Part shown: positions 1 to 11,716 of the stretch, one piece after another | Position numbering within the stretch: position 1 is the stretch's first letter | Layout: each line of letters begins with the position of its first letter | Source of the DNA: Talaromyces rugulosus | Lineage: Eukaryota; Ascomycota; Eurotiomycetes; Eurotiales; Trichocomaceae | Direction of reading: 5' to 3' | NCBI RefSeq assembly: GCF_013368755.1 | Contig: NC_049563.1 | Location: 2,790,001-2,854,000, forward strand | Length of the DNA stretch: 64,000 nucleotides | Position numbers and translations under genes: made by a program | Notes under the pieces: generated by a model | The model's input: only the letters and a program-made list of their open reading frames with translations | Databases searched by the model: none | Told to the model about the DNA's origin: nothing

Positions 1-254
1 ACCCTGGAGAATCGACACGGCATTGGAGTTGACGTTGGTCTTCTGGGCTGCCGAATAGCCGAAATCGCGTTGGAACGAGGCCAGAGTCAAGACGCCGCCT
101 GGACGACTGCTGGTTAGCTATCTATCATAATGGTAACACTTGCCATAGTTCAACACGTACTGATAATGCCAGTGTCAAAGGCAAAGGCAAAAGAGCCCAT
201 GCAGCTGACACACGCAATGTACACGGCTCTGACGAGCCCGAGCGTGCGACCCAT
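1..254 (-). CDS. MFS sugar transporter, 5' part only (runs off left edge)
   Basis: This is the N-terminal end of a major facilitator sugar (hexose/quinate type) transporter of the plasma membrane. The ATG is at 254, exon 1 is 161-254, an intron spans 99-160, and exon 2 is 1-98 and continues off the window. The spliced product begins MGRTLGLVRAVYIACVSC, then a hydrophobic first helix ending FAFDTGIIS, then GVLTLASFQRDFGYS, the usual start of fungal sugar porters. It is divergent from the Zn2Cys6 regulator at 1132 and shares its upstream region, so regulation of the transporter by that factor is plausible but inferred. The transported sugar cannot be told from 63 residues. Confidence 0.8.
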
Positions 255-1131
255 GCTGATTTTGATGCTCACTCACAGGTAATCGGGATGGTGAGAATCA
301 AGCGAGAACAGCTCGGGAGAGAGATAAAAATCAGCCCGGTCGGTGCGCGACATTACGTAGCAGTACTCCGTACCTTACTACTTTGTACTATTATTCTCGA
401 GTCCAAGCTTGCGTACTTCTTCGGTCGATCAGCCGGACCAGCCAAGCGCCGTCCCAAGGCATGAAACAGGGCGGATCTCGTGTTGGAACGTGGAAATGCA
501 TCTGATAAGAAAACAAGTCTGGCTATGTTGATTCGCGAGGGACAGCTTCAGCTCCCAGCTAGTTGGCTGCACAATGTGACATCTTAGGCTTGATGGCGTG
601 CTTTCCCCATGTGTTTTGGCGATGTAACGTTCGAAGCTGAAGCTGATTGCCCCGGCACAACTTCCCCGCAGCCTAAAAGCGGAGACGGAGCCCTAGCCCT
701 AGCCCTATCTGGATGCTTTACTGCTTGTCATGCTTTAGAAATAGAGTTGGATATGAAGTACGGAGTAAGATGCTTATGTTATTGTGCTTTTACGTATCCG
801 ATAAACCTAGTTAAACTAGCTCGACTTACACAATAGATGAAAACTAACAATGCAGGGCTACCGGCTCAGCCATCAGCCACCGGATATCGCTATAGTATGC
901 TTGTAAGGTACTGGATCCTTTATAAGCAATAGTTTATTATACACTATACGAATTATAGAGTATAGAGGATAGAGTACAGGGCGTAGCTACGGGATGCTGT
1001 ATACTTAGTGTACCCCTGACCATTGGGTAAGCGCAACCCCGCACAACACGACAGTGCCTTCCCGCTCCGACTCCTTCCTTCATCCTCGTTTATCTTTATC
1101 TATCTCTGCTCACCACCAACAACCAGAGTCT
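255..1131. other. Divergent intergenic region, transporter / regulator
   Basis: This is about 0.9 kb of non-coding DNA between two divergent start codons. It must hold both promoters. An AT-rich stretch rich in TATA-like sequence lies at about 915-985, nearer the regulator. I see no further gene. Confidence 0.6.
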
Positions 1132-2749
1132 ATGCCGAACTTGGCGAAGAGAGCCTGCGACACCTGTATCGCTCGCAAAGTCCGCTGCGACGGCGCTTTG
1201 CCATGCGCAACCTGTGGAGCCTCCACGCGCAAGGTGCAATGCACCTATGTCAGGCCTGCGCAGAAGAGAGGCCCGAAGGCCCGGCGGCCCTCGATACAGA
1301 AAGCCCCCAGTTATGAAAAGACATCTCGGTTTTCGGATGAAACGAGGACGCCTACGCTACTACGAGATGCATCAGAGAGCATCCAGACTAGAGTCCAACC
1401 CGCTATCCTCTCATCTCAGATACTCGCATTTCAATCCCCTCCGGTGCTAGTTGATACCATCGCCAAGGTCATCAGCGAGTACGAGAACCATTCGTACAGC
1501 GTCTGGCCCGTTATTCGATCTACTATACTTGCGCAACAACTAGCTCTACGCCCGTCCGATGAGTCTACGTTTTGCTTGGCCACAGCGCTATGCGCCGCGA
1601 CCATTGCTCAGCTAAACATCCCACCGCTAGAATCTCAAGAAGACGGAGAGGCGGTCCTGGTAGATAGTTCATATTTGTCTCGTGAATGTATTCGGATCCG
1701 GGAACAGTGCGATTTTCGAGAACATCTAGATGTCCGCTGGGTGCTCACCTCATTTTTCCTTCATGTATACCATGCAAAGGTAAACAAGCGTAATTCGGCG
1801 TTGATGTTTATCCAGGAGGCCGTCTCTTCGGCTAAACTGTTAGGACTTGATAAAGATGACCAGGCATTACAAGGTCCGGTTGCAGAAGTAGTTGACAATA
1901 GAGAAATTCTCTTCTCACTCCTCTGGGTTTCAGAAAGGTATACTCATTTACGTCCCTTATCAGCTTCGTGTCTAACTGAATACAGGGGCTACAGCATGCA
2001 TTTAGGACTGACGCCATCGTTTTCCGACCAACTCATTGTCAAAGCCGTAAACGATGCTGTCGCCAACACTCACGTTTACGGCTTGATTGAGCTGTCGAAG
2101 CTTTTTGCAGTATTTGACCAGTGCATCGGTACAGATGTCTCGGAAAATTTGCTCGTCGAGTCGGAAAAAGCTCTGCAGGTATTGCAAATTTCTGCCGATA
2201 AAACAACTACCACGCGACTGGCAGATCATTCTATTACAAGGGAATGGATGAGAATTATTATTTGGCAGCGAGCTTTATCTGCTGGATATCTTTCATCTTT
2301 TTCACCTTCGACTTTGATGAAATTTACATTCCCCGTCGCAGTCAGCCATGATCTCTTAGCAGCCCTACGGAATTTCTCTTCAGAGGACTTGCTGCCGCTA
2401 GGACGTGATCAGGTATGTATCTAACTAATGATATGCAAACACGAAACTGATTTGAGAATAGCTTTTAAAATGCTATGAAATTGCCAATACCCTAGCAGAT
2501 ACATTGCTATGCAATTCTATTCTCACCGACAGCACCACACTACAATGCGGTCCGTACGATTTCTTGCACGCTCTATATCAAAAGCTGCATCCATTTTTAT
2601 ATCTGGACCATACGCTTGACTCGATATTACGGGAGAAAACGGCACAGGCACTGTTGTGTGCGCCGTCTCGACTCTGGAATCTTGACCCACCATCAGCCTT
2701 AAACCAGGGAGAAGAGTCAACAGTGCAAGCAATTTCTACAATCCCTTGA
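1132..2749 (+). CDS. Zn2Cys6 transcription factor (about 506 aa)
   Basis: This is a nuclear DNA-binding regulator of the fungal binuclear zinc cluster type. Exons are 1132-1937, 1986-2412 and 2462-2749. The zinc cluster starts at residue 8 as CDTCIARKVRCDG, followed by CATC and a final Cys in KVQC, and then a basic linker KRGPKARRPS. The 1986 junction gives SERGYSMHLGL, which fits the fungal middle homology region. That intron is 48 nt and stop-free, so reading through it also leaves an open frame. I chose 1132 over an in-frame ATG at 1054 because the zinc cluster normally sits near the N terminus. The cluster style resembles maltose/starch-type regulators, and the neighbour is a sugar transporter, so a role in carbon-source control is inferred. 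It ends 50 bp from the convergent alcohol dehydrogenase. Confidence 0.88.
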
Positions 2750-2799
2750 TTTTCAATATGATAAACTATCTAGTTTTATTACAACTGAGTATTTGAAAA

Positions 2800-4051
2800 T
2801 CATGCATCTTGAGCTACCTGCAGCACAATTCGGCCGGGAATGTCGCCCCTCTCAAGCAGCTCATATACTGCAGTCAGTTCCCGGAACGGCCTGACCTGCA
2901 CCTTTGGCATTACGATGCCACGGCGGGTCAACTCGACGGCTTCCATGCACTCCTTCAGTGAGCCGATCAGGTTTCCAGTGATTTTGAGGCCTTTGATGAC
3001 TATAGTCGAAATGGGGGTTTCAAGGAATGGCCGACCGGGCGGAATGCCGATACAGCTGAGTGTTCCGCCAACTCGAAGCATTTCGGCCGCATGGGCAAAC
3101 GCCTTGGGATTGCCAGCTGCGACAATAACGGCCGAGGCACCCCCGTTGGTGATCTTGTGTACTCCCTGGATAACATCGGGGACTAGTGCAAAGTCGACAA
3201 ACTCTTTGGCTCCTACGGAGAGCAAGTATTCGCGCTTGTCTTTTCCGCTGTCCACTGCAATAACAGATGCTCCGCGAGCTCGTGCGTATTGAACTGCAGT
3301 TATTAGCATATAGTTTGGGTCAGGCTATTATAATATCAACCAACCTGCAAGATGTCCCAAACCCCCACCGGCACCAACAACCACCACCCACTCGCCAACT
3401 TTGAAATTAGCATTCAAGACAGCCTACAATCGAGTTAGCATTATTCGACACTTTTAACAAAAATCAAACACACCTTGTACGCTGTCACGCCAGCACACAA
3501 AACAGGCCCTATCAGCTTCGGATCAATGTCGTCGGGCAGGATGGTCAAGTTGTCCGCATCCAAGGCAATATATTCTTGAAAACTTCCATCCTCGTGATGA
3601 AGATGGTTAGTGCTCTTTATGCAGTACTGCTCGTTGCCCGCCAGACAGAACTCGCATCGACGACAAACGCGGCTCAGAAATCGAATCCCAACCAAACCGC
3701 CTAGCTTGATCCCTTCGCCGCAATTCGGTCCGATTGAAATGATACGCCCGACTCCTTCGTGTCCGCCGACGTGGGGTAGCTTGATGTTTGTGATTGGAGT
3801 GCCGTCGTGGCCTGCAGCTGTGCCACATTTCGTGTGCAAGTCTGTTTTGCGCAGCTACATTAGCAGACGTGACGAGCCAGGATTTTATAAAAAGTTGCAT
3901 TACCGCTTTGGCAGACTCCTGTGTAGAGCACTTTGGCCAGAACCTCGTTGTTACCAAGCGTTGGGACGGGGTAGTCATCCACAAACTCGACGGCGCCACC
4001 GAGTGTTCGCACCAGGGCGACTGTTTGAGTTTTGGGAATTGATTCGGACAT
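2800..4051 (-). CDS. Zinc-containing alcohol dehydrogenase (362 aa)
   Basis: This cytosolic NAD(P)-dependent medium-chain dehydrogenase interconverts alcohols and aldehydes. Exons on the minus strand are 4051-3904, 3841-3474, 3423-3345 and 3293-2800, giving 362 residues, the normal family size. The catalytic zinc Cys lies in VCQSDLH and is followed by the GGHEGVG motif. The structural zinc site CRRCEFCLAGNEQYC is complete. The cofactor motif is VVGAGGGLGHLAVQYA. It matches the yeast ADH1-like fungal class. The gene is convergent with the upstream regulator. The substrate is not certain: ethanol is the default, but paralogs act on other primary alcohols. Confidence 0.9.
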
Positions 4052-5399
4052 TTTTCTTTTCTATTAGGATTAAGAAGAATGGAAGAAATTCTTGTGATAA
4101 GAAATGACGATTTTCGACGGCGGCTGGGTAGGTATTTGTACCCATGACCAGACTCCCAACCTACCTATTATTTCATCCACGTGTATTACTTTTAAAGTAC
4201 TGGCCGTTACACCAAAAGGAGGGAAAGAAAGGGTCACAAGGCTTGGAACATCCCACTCATTGCTCTGTCTGCTGTATTGAAAATCCTACGATTTCTCCGA
4301 TTCTCCGAGTAGATATAAACCTCTCTTATTATTAATCTTGATCAGATGCTATGATCTTCAACTGGTAACTTTGATTTCCGTTTGTATCTACATGCACAAG
4401 TTGATATTCACATCAATTAAAATCCAATGATGAGTTGAGTCTCCCAGTTGCCACCTATAATATATACCTTATGCTTCAATCAAAACCCGAATCACAAACA
4501 AAGACATTCAGAAAACAATAGAGAAGCCCATACCGGTATCAAACAGTAAAGTAGTACGACTTACCCCGCAAAAAAAGAAACCCCCCAACGGTATACCATA
4601 TTTGGCAGTTGGATGCACTCGCTCTGTGGGGGTCCAGACTTGTGTGTGAAAGTCTCGACCATAGAACCCCGATTTTTCGATACGATGAAATGGGGGCTCC
4701 GTATCTGTAGTGTGGAATTGGAAGGAGAAAGTGTCACACGGATAGTTTAAAATAGACACGTCAACTGATCAATCTGTTGTGTTGTTCAACGGTGGTGGGC
4801 GCAATTCGGAGAATTGAGAGCTCGGAGAAATGTCGATATGGGTCTTGTTATTTGTCGTTTGTCATGGTGGGTAATAATTATGTGGTCTGGGCCGTCAGAT
4901 TACATGAATAAATTGATATCTCTTGTTAATTTATTATTAATAGACGGTCATTATTGAAGAGGGAGATCATAGCATTCGTTATATAGTAACTGGTATAGTG
5001 GAGTCTGGATCCACGTAGCTTGATGCTTATTGGTCAGACAACATGACCTTCAAGCAAGCGCCTCCAACTATGTACAACATACGTTCGATTAGTAAGACAC
5101 TGCAAGAGAATGAAAGGGAGGATTCCCCCCAAATGATTATGATAGCCACGACTTTCTTTCATACTGCATTCAATTCCAAAAAATCTCATAAAACTCACCG
5201 AAATGGGTTTGCCTCTCGGGTTGACCTGCCCGCGAGAACGAGTGGGGCAGGCCGCAATGACGAGATCATGTCGGTCGAGCTCCGTTTAAATAGAACAAGA
5301 CAACTTCTACCTTCTCATTTATCGTACAATTCATTTTCAAAGCTAATTAGCCTTAAAACATTGCTTTGCTCTGCACGATCTTCTAGCCTGTCTATAGCA
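4052..5399. other. Intergenic, divergent promoters of the alcohol dehydrogenase and the UPF0303 gene
   Basis: This is about 1.35 kb without a convincing gene. Short open frames here, including a minus frame at 4508-4759, show no recognisable domain or codon bias. Confidence 0.6.
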
Positions 5400-6031
5400 A
5401 TGGCCTCCTCGCAACCGCTCCAAGACCCCTCCACCAACGTAAGTACATACACCCCATCTTACAATCACTTTCTATAAAAATCAAACATCTAACATCCAAA
5501 AAGCCCACCGAACTCGCCTCGTACGAGCTCTCCCCCTCTGCCGTCCTCCCTTCCTTCACAGCCTCAACCGCCTGGTCCCTCGGCACTGCCCTGCGCACAC
5601 GCATCCTCTCTCTACCTTCGTCTCAACGCAAACCCGCCGTGATCTCGATCACGCAGGCAAACGGGAACCATATCTTATTTCAGGCCGTGACCGAGTCAGG
5701 AACACTACCTGACAACGAAGAATGGGTGCGCCGGAAACGTAATGCTGTTCTGAGATGGGGGTTGAGTTCATGGGGTTTACGAAACAAGATTGCTGCTACT
5801 GTTGCTGCGCCGGAATATGATGTAGAGCCAGCATTTGCTAAAAAGTTTGCTCTCAAGAGTTCGAATGGGTCTCCCGAGGATTATGCGATTCATGGAGGTG
5901 GTTTTCCGATTAGAGTCAAGGGTGTGGATGGGATTGTGGGTGTGATTGTTGTTAGTGGGTTGAAGCAAGAGCATGATCATCAGGTCATTGTCGAAGTCAT
6001 CAAGGACTTCATTGACAATGGGGGAAATTGA
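5400..6031 (+). CDS. UPF0303 / YBR137W-like protein (188 aa)
   Basis: This is a small soluble protein of the UPF0303 family (heme-degrading-domain / HbpS-like fold), to which yeast YBR137W belongs. Exons are 5400-5438 and 5504-6031. The spliced protein starts MASSQPLQDPSTN and continues PTELASYELSPSAVLPSF. The domain core shows the family pattern: a WVRRKRN segment, then HGGGFPIRV, then the conserved strand IVGVIVVSGL and a C-terminal DHQVIVEVIKDFI. The yeast homolog has been linked to the GET tail-anchored protein pathway, but its biochemical role is unsettled. Its tail converges on bipA, whose stop lies at 6220. Confidence 0.85.
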
Positions 6032-6219
6032 ACTTTAAAAACCAGATCCAGACATTTTATTGCGCAGCAATTAAGCACATCCTCTCACATCCTCGAGGTA
6101 TCACTTGGTATCACTTGATTGCAGTCTAACAATCATTCTTTAGAGTACAGTGTAGAACATACATAATCGATGATCAAAAACGCAAAAACTCCCTAATGCC
6201 CTTTACAGAAAGAAAACGC

Positions 6220-8407
6220 CTACAGCTCATCGTGGCCACTGGGCTCGTCATCCTCATCGGGAGCGCCAGCGCCGTACAGTTTGCTGGTGATAGGGTAAGC
6301 AACGCTGGACAACGCCTCGCGCTGCTCCTCAAAGTCTTCCATCGTAGCAGTAGCGCCGTTCTCGTCAAGCCAGTCAGTGGCTTCCTTGACAGCTTCCAGA
6401 ATCTAAAACAATTGTTAGTAACCATGATAACTTGTATAAGATTGTTGCGGTCAACTTACAGCGTCCTTGTCATCCTCGTCGAGCTTGCCTCCAAGGCCAT
6501 CTTCGTCGTTGACTTGGTTCTTAAGGCTGAAAGCGTAGTTCTCAAGGGCGTTACGGGCCTCAATCTTGCCACGGGCAGCCTTGTCCTCCTCGGCGAATTC
6601 TTCAGCCTCGGCAACCATGCGGTCGATTTCTTCCTGGGTAAGACGGCCCTTGTCGTTGGTGATGGTGATCGACTCGGCCTTACCAGTGCCCTTGTCGGAA
6701 GCACTGACCTTAAGGATACCGTTGGCATCGAGGTCGAAAGAAACCTCAATCTGAGGAACACCACGAGGGGCCGGTGGGATGCTGGTGAGTTCGAATTTGC
6801 CCAACAAGTTGTTGTCCTTGGTCATGGAACGTTCTCCCTCGAAGACCTGGATCAGGACAGTAGGCTGGTTATCGGCGGCAGTCGAGAAGATCTGAGACTT
6901 GCGGGTGGGGATGACAGTGTTACGAGGAATCAACTTGGTCATCACACCGCCAGTGGTCTCAATACCCATGGTAAGAGGGTTGACGTCCATAAGAACAACG
7001 TCGTTGGTACCTTCCTCTCCAGCGAGGACACCACCCTGGACGGCGGCACCGAAAGCGACGGCCTCATCAGGGTTGATACCCTTGCTGGCCTTTTTGCCGT
7101 TGAAGAACTCCTCAAGAAGAGATTGAACCTTGGGGATACGGGTGGAACCACCAACCAAGACAATGTCGTTGATATCGGCCTTCTTAACCTTGGCGTCCTT
7201 GATAACCTGTTCAACGGGCTTCAGAGTACGCTTGAAGAGATCCATGTTGAGCTCCTCAAACTTGGCGCGGGTAAGAGTCTCGGAGAAGTCGTTGCCCTCG
7301 TGGAAAGCCTCGATTTCAATGCGAGTAGACATTTGGGAAGACAGAGTACGCTTGGCCTTCTCAACCTCGCGCTTAAGCTTACCCATGGTCTTGAGGTCCT
7401 TGCGGATGTCAACATCGTTCTTCTTGTTGTACAACTTGACGAAGTGATCCATGACACGGTGGTCGAAATCCTCACCACCCAAGTGAGTGTCACCAGCGGT
7501 AGCCAGGACTTCGAAAACACCGTTGTCAATCGACAGGAGAGAGACATCGAAAGTACCACCACCAAGATCGTAGACGATGATCTGGCGCTCGTCACCAGTC
7601 TTGTCCAGACCATAGGCGATAGCGGCGGCGGTGGGCTCGTTCACCACACGGAGAACGTTCAGGCCGGCGATGATACCGGCATCCTTGGTGGCCTGTCTTT
7701 GGGCGTCGTTGAAGTAGGCGGGGACAGTAACGACAGCGTGGGTGACGGTCTTGCCCAGGTAGCTCTCAGCGATCTCGCGCATCTTGATCAGGACCATGGC
7801 GGAGACTTCTTCGGGAGTGAAAGTCTTGGGGGTCTTGTTGACATCGACCTTGACGACAGGCTTGCCATCCTTGGCGGTGACCTTGAATGGGAAGTTCTTC
7901 ATGTCCTTCTGGACATCCTTGTCGTCGAACTTGCGACCGATCAAACGCCTAGTGTGCATTAGCAACCAACGGTCCAGAGTATACCACGAAGCGACGCCAC
8001 TCACTTGATGTCAAAGATGGTCCTTGTAGGGTTGGCAGAGTACTGGTTCTTTGCGGCGTCACCGATCAGACGCTCCTCGTCCGTGAAGGCCACGTATGAG
8101 GGAGTGATACGGTTTCCTTGGTCGTTGACGAGAATTTCAACCTTTCCGTTTTGCATCACACCAACGCAGGAGTAGGTGGTTCCCAAATCGATACCGATGA
8201 CTAGAAACGTAGAGATTAGAGTTAGACATCATGGTGGTGGGATGATGATAGCTTACCAGTGCCATAGTTTTCAGTGACGTTCTGGTCGTCAGAAGCCTGG
8301 GCAGTTCCCAGAAGGGCGAGAGGGGCGATGAAGACGAGGAGCAGGTAGAGGACAGTTGTCCAAGCAAAAGGCTTAGACGGCGAGTCCAGCCGAGATCCTC
8401 GCGACAT
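6220..8407 (-). CDS. bipA: ER-lumenal Hsp70 chaperone BiP/Kar2 (672 aa)
   Basis: This is the ATP-driven chaperone of the ER lumen, which folds secreted proteins and controls the unfolded protein response. Exons on the minus strand are 8407-8257, 8200-8005, 7948-6460 and 6402-6220. The N terminus has a secretory signal (hydrophobic [16 protein letters not shown]). The nucleotide-binding domain starts [15 protein letters not shown] and carries [15 protein letters not shown] and [14 protein letters not shown]. The substrate-binding domain and helical lid follow. The last exon ends in HDEL, the fungal ER-retrieval signal. The length equals that known for Aspergillus BipA. A HacA-type UPRE match and two CCAAT-type boxes lie upstream. 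Codon bias is strong, and the opposite strand is open for long stretches as a result. Confidence 0.97.
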
Positions 8408-8677
8408 GTTGTGTGGTGTTTGCTGTCGAGGTTCAAAAAGGACAACTAAACAGGAGGAGCTTGGGTAAATTCTCCCAACCGCTGGAGGCTTCTTTCTGAG
8501 TGAAAGAAAGATGACCAGGCGGTGTTTACCTCAAGAGATCTCAAGGACAGAAGAGAAGAGAAAAGGGAAAGACAAATGGGGGGAGGGAGGTGAATGGGGA
8601 GTGGGAAGAAGAGAGAACAGACGGGGGACGACGCGGAGGAAGGAAGGCAATAAGTACGGCGTCGCTGGAGGATGGGC

Positions 8678-8688
8678 CATGCTGGCCT
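8678..8688. promoter_or_regulatory. Candidate unfolded-protein-response element (HacA site) for bipA
   Basis: CATGCTGGCCT on the plus strand matches the Aspergillus HacA consensus CAN(G/A)NTG(T/G)CCT at every position (consensus recalled from the literature). It lies about 270 bp upstream of the bipA start codon. The motif is partly palindromic, so orientation is not a strong objection. Confidence 0.55.
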
Positions 8689-8728
8689 TTTCGCCCGCCA
8701 CACATTTAAGGTTACTTCTCGTGCTGCC

Positions 8729-8782
8729 ATTGGCTGGCCCCCTTGCGCCCACGAGAACGCTGAGTCATTGCCACTGGCCAAT
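8729..8782. promoter_or_regulatory. Pair of CCAAT-type boxes upstream of bipA
   Basis: ATTGG occurs at 8729-8733 and CCAAT at 8778-8782, in opposite orientations, about 320-375 bp upstream of the bipA start. These fit binding of the fungal HAP/AnCF complex. No exact ERSE (CCAAT-N9-CCACG) was found. Confidence 0.4.
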
Positions 8783-9337
8783 CAGAAAGCGACAAAGAGC
8801 CTCTTTTCCGTAACCGAAGCGGATGGAATCGGTTTTTCTTGTTCTTTTTTTGTGGGTATATCATATGTTCTTTGTTTCGGGCATATTCTACGTGGCGAGT
8901 ACTCGTGCAGCTGTATAGTTACTGGTTACCAGGCTCCGTCTCATGTGGCGATTCCGGCACTGCACAACCGCACATAATGACACATTTCATTCTTGACTGC
9001 GATCGCCCCAATAATGAGGACAACACTAGTTAACAGGTTCTATTATTACTACCGGGGGGCTAGGGCATCATCGAACCCAACACGTAGCATCAGCACGGCT
9101 TCGTCCCTCGGGAGATCGTCGCAGGAACTCGGACAAGGAACCGATATCTCTATATGTATTTCAAAAGTATTCTAAATTTTTGCAAGAGCTAGTTTGTTAT
9201 CATTGTAAAATGCACTTCGCCTTGTTTTACTATGAAATAAAAAGGTTATATTGTAGTCGTCTGGTAAACCCAACGTATATATTGCATACATGGCATACAT
9301 ATTAATATGCCCAGCTAGAAACCCTGCATCAACCAAG
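8783..9337. other. Intergenic between the bipA upstream region and the AtuA-like gene 3' end
   Basis: This is about 550 bp with no gene seen. It holds the distal bipA upstream region and the 3' untranslated region of the AtuA-like gene. Confidence 0.5.
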
Positions 9338-11228
9338 TCAGATCTTTCCTCGGGCAAGGAACGCCTCTGGGATCTGCACATGTTTAGCCCGCAAATATTC
9401 AGCCACGTTCTTCCCTAGCACATCATACGTTGAGCTGCTCGCAACTCCTCGGTCTAGATGATCTTTGAGCAGAAAATGCACAGCTGCCAAATTATGGTCA
9501 GTCTTTTTATACTTTTCAGTGGTTTAATGCTTTCTTACCGTGGATATTGGGTAGCTCGAACCGTTCGATTCTTTTCCCGTTATAATCCTTCTGAAGCAGC
9601 TCTTTCATTCGCTCGACGGACAGCAGAGACCGAAGCCACGGGTATTCATCTGCATGTCGAACGTAGAAACCGACGTTGCAGTCTGAACCCTTGTCTCCCG
9701 AACGAGCGTGAACAATGTACCCCAGAGGTGCCGTGATAGATGGGCCAAAGGCATGGAGAGGTTTGACATCGGTAGGTTCCTGAATTTCTTGCTCAAAGAC
9801 ATACGGAACTGTATCTGTAGGCGGAGAGATTGAAATAGACTTATTCATAGACGGCAAATTGGTGACATGGTTGACATGGGATAGAGGGAGCGTTGTGACA
9901 AAGTACTCAAGATATGGCTTAGGCACGCCTTGTCGCGCATCAACTGCAAATGTTGCTCCGGGATACGTCATCATCACAATGTTCCAGCAAGGTCTGGCAA
10001 AATTCTTTGGTGACAAAGCTTCTTCTGTTGGAGCTTGGGCGAAGATTCTGACATCCAGCGTGGCTTCGTCTTGGGAATTCGGGTTCGGACTTGAACCTCC
10101 AGACGTGGTGAATTTGAGCAGAGTCAACTTGTCCGTGTCGAGGTAATGTCGTAATTGGCGCTCGAGTAATTTGACCTTCTCGACTGCATCTAGACCAACG
10201 ACAAAATAGTGAACTTCGGCCTGAAACCCACCCTTGGCCGTGATACCGACTTTGGTTGTTGCTGGAGGCTTTTCAAATCCGATGTTACTGACATACACAG
10301 AATCTAGTCCGCTTTTCTCCAGCTTGATCTGATCTATGATTGCAACGATATCGGAATTATAGTATCTTTTCCCTTGGATTTCATAGAGCAACTGGGATCG
10401 GCATGTGTCTACCGACACTTGACCACTTCGGCCAGGAGTTTTATGCAAACCCACGAAGAAAGTTCCATCGGAGTTTATTGTTGCTACTGGAAGATTCAAT
10501 AACGGCGAAATACCCTGCGGTAAAGACTTGAATCCAGTAAAGTTGCCTCCAGTCACGTAGCATGAACACTCAATGAAATGGCCTGCAATTAGACTGTGTG
10601 CCAGCTCTCGGTATGAAGTCCGACCCCAGCCATGCCAGAATGCGGCTGCCGCCATAGTTGGGGCTGCATCAGCGACTCTTCCACATACAACAATATCTGC
10701 TCCATGTCGAAACGCCTCGGTTATACCCCAAGAGCCTAGATAGCATTGGGCATATATGGGCTCAAAGGGCCAGTCATCGAGATTCTGCCCTGTTGTGATA
10801 TTCCGGAATTGGTGACCTTTTGTTTTGCACCGCTGTAGGACGTCGAAAACTTCATCGCCTTCAACCCATGCAACTGTCAGATTCAGACCTTTGCTCTTGA
10901 CCAAGTCATTGACCGTGTTGTATAGCTTCTCGGTATCCGATGATCCCGCATTGACGGCCAACTTTATACCTCGACGAGCAAGATCTGCCACTGCAGGCTC
11001 GAGAGCGTCCATAAACGTGTGCTCAAACGCTGGTTCGGCATCTGGCGTTCCTACATTCGCGACCTTGGCGCTGCCTCGGATTGTCATGTTGTATTCTGAC
11101 ATCCAATCTCCAACGATAAAATCGACCTCGGCGTTCTTGGCTAAATCGGTCAAGTTTTCAACTAGATCTGTAACAGATCCAGAGGCCGCGGCCACTCGGA
11201 CTGGCTGATGACGACCGGTTGAGCCCAT
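9338..11228 (-). CDS. AtuA-family acyclic-terpene-utilisation-like protein (DUF1446), 611 aa
   Basis: This protein belongs to the AtuA/DUF1446 family, named for bacterial citronellol/geraniol catabolism; its exact reaction is unproven. Exons on the minus strand are 11228-9539 and 9483-9338. The N-terminal two-thirds carry the AtuA domain: VDFIVGDWMSEYNMT, IKLAVNAGSSDTEKL, DIVVCGRVADAAPTMAAA and a YVTGGNFTGF segment. The C-terminal AtuA-like domain shows HARSGDKGSDCNVGF. The short last exon supplies the expected tail, ending IPEAFLARGKI. It is divergent from an MFS transporter, and the shared 488-bp region holds an inverted repeat found again elsewhere in this cluster. It is the first of six genes that I infer form one pathway. 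Confidence 0.88.
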
Positions 11229-11716
11229 TTCGTTGATTTGATGGCTTTTACTGACTCTAGGAATGTCTTTATTGACTATGCGGATGACTTGTGACTGCTG
11301 TCCAGTGTTTTATCCAGAAATGATCATTTATGCTTACATATCGATGCATGGCCTCGGATCTAAAAGTCCTGCCATAGCCGAGCATTATCCGGATATAGGG
11401 TTACTTACTCTTTTGGGACAGCTAACTTTCTCCGGCTTCTTCGAGAAGCCGAGATTTGTTACGAGTCATTCCAGCCAACACCAACCAAATAAACGAGAAA
11501 CCGAATTAAAAACTTTAGTTTCATTTGTTTATTATAGCCCCGGACTTTCCCCGCCCCTGCATGTGTACCCCAGAAACCGACCGTTACCGATCGTCTGGGT
11601 GCATGCTCACCGTGCATATAGCTAATTTCGAGACATTGGAAAATCAAAATTCACTTACTTCAAAACAATTGATCAAATACGAAAATTGTATGAAAATTGA
11701 ACACAACAAATAGTGC
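11229..11716. other. Divergent promoter region, AtuA-like gene / MFS transporter
   Basis: This is 488 bp of non-coding DNA shared by two divergent genes. It contains the inverted repeat at 11433-11451, roughly central between the two start codons. Confidence 0.7.
11433..11451. promoter_or_regulatory. Inverted repeat CGGCTTCT-N3-AGAAGCCG, candidate Zn2Cys6 operator
   Basis: The arms are perfect 8-mers separated by TCG, giving everted CGG/CCG ends 13 nt apart. CGG triplets in inverted arrangement are the usual target of zinc-cluster dimers. The 9-mer CGGCTTCTT recurs at 15282-15290 and 19416-19424 (and inverted at 19441-19449), always upstream of genes in this cluster. Confidence 0.6.

Noticed and set aside
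2840..3292. 150-codon plus frame over the alcohol dehydrogenase
   Set aside because: It is a mirror of exon 4 of the minus-strand dehydrogenase, whose motifs are clear.
4508..4759. 83-codon minus frame in the 4-5.4 kb gap
   Set aside because: It has no domain, no supported start context and low-complexity composition; likely chance.
6196..7962. 588-codon open frame on the plus strand
   Set aside because: It lies exactly antisense to bipA. Strong codon bias in a highly expressed gene keeps the opposite frame open. No domain was recognised.
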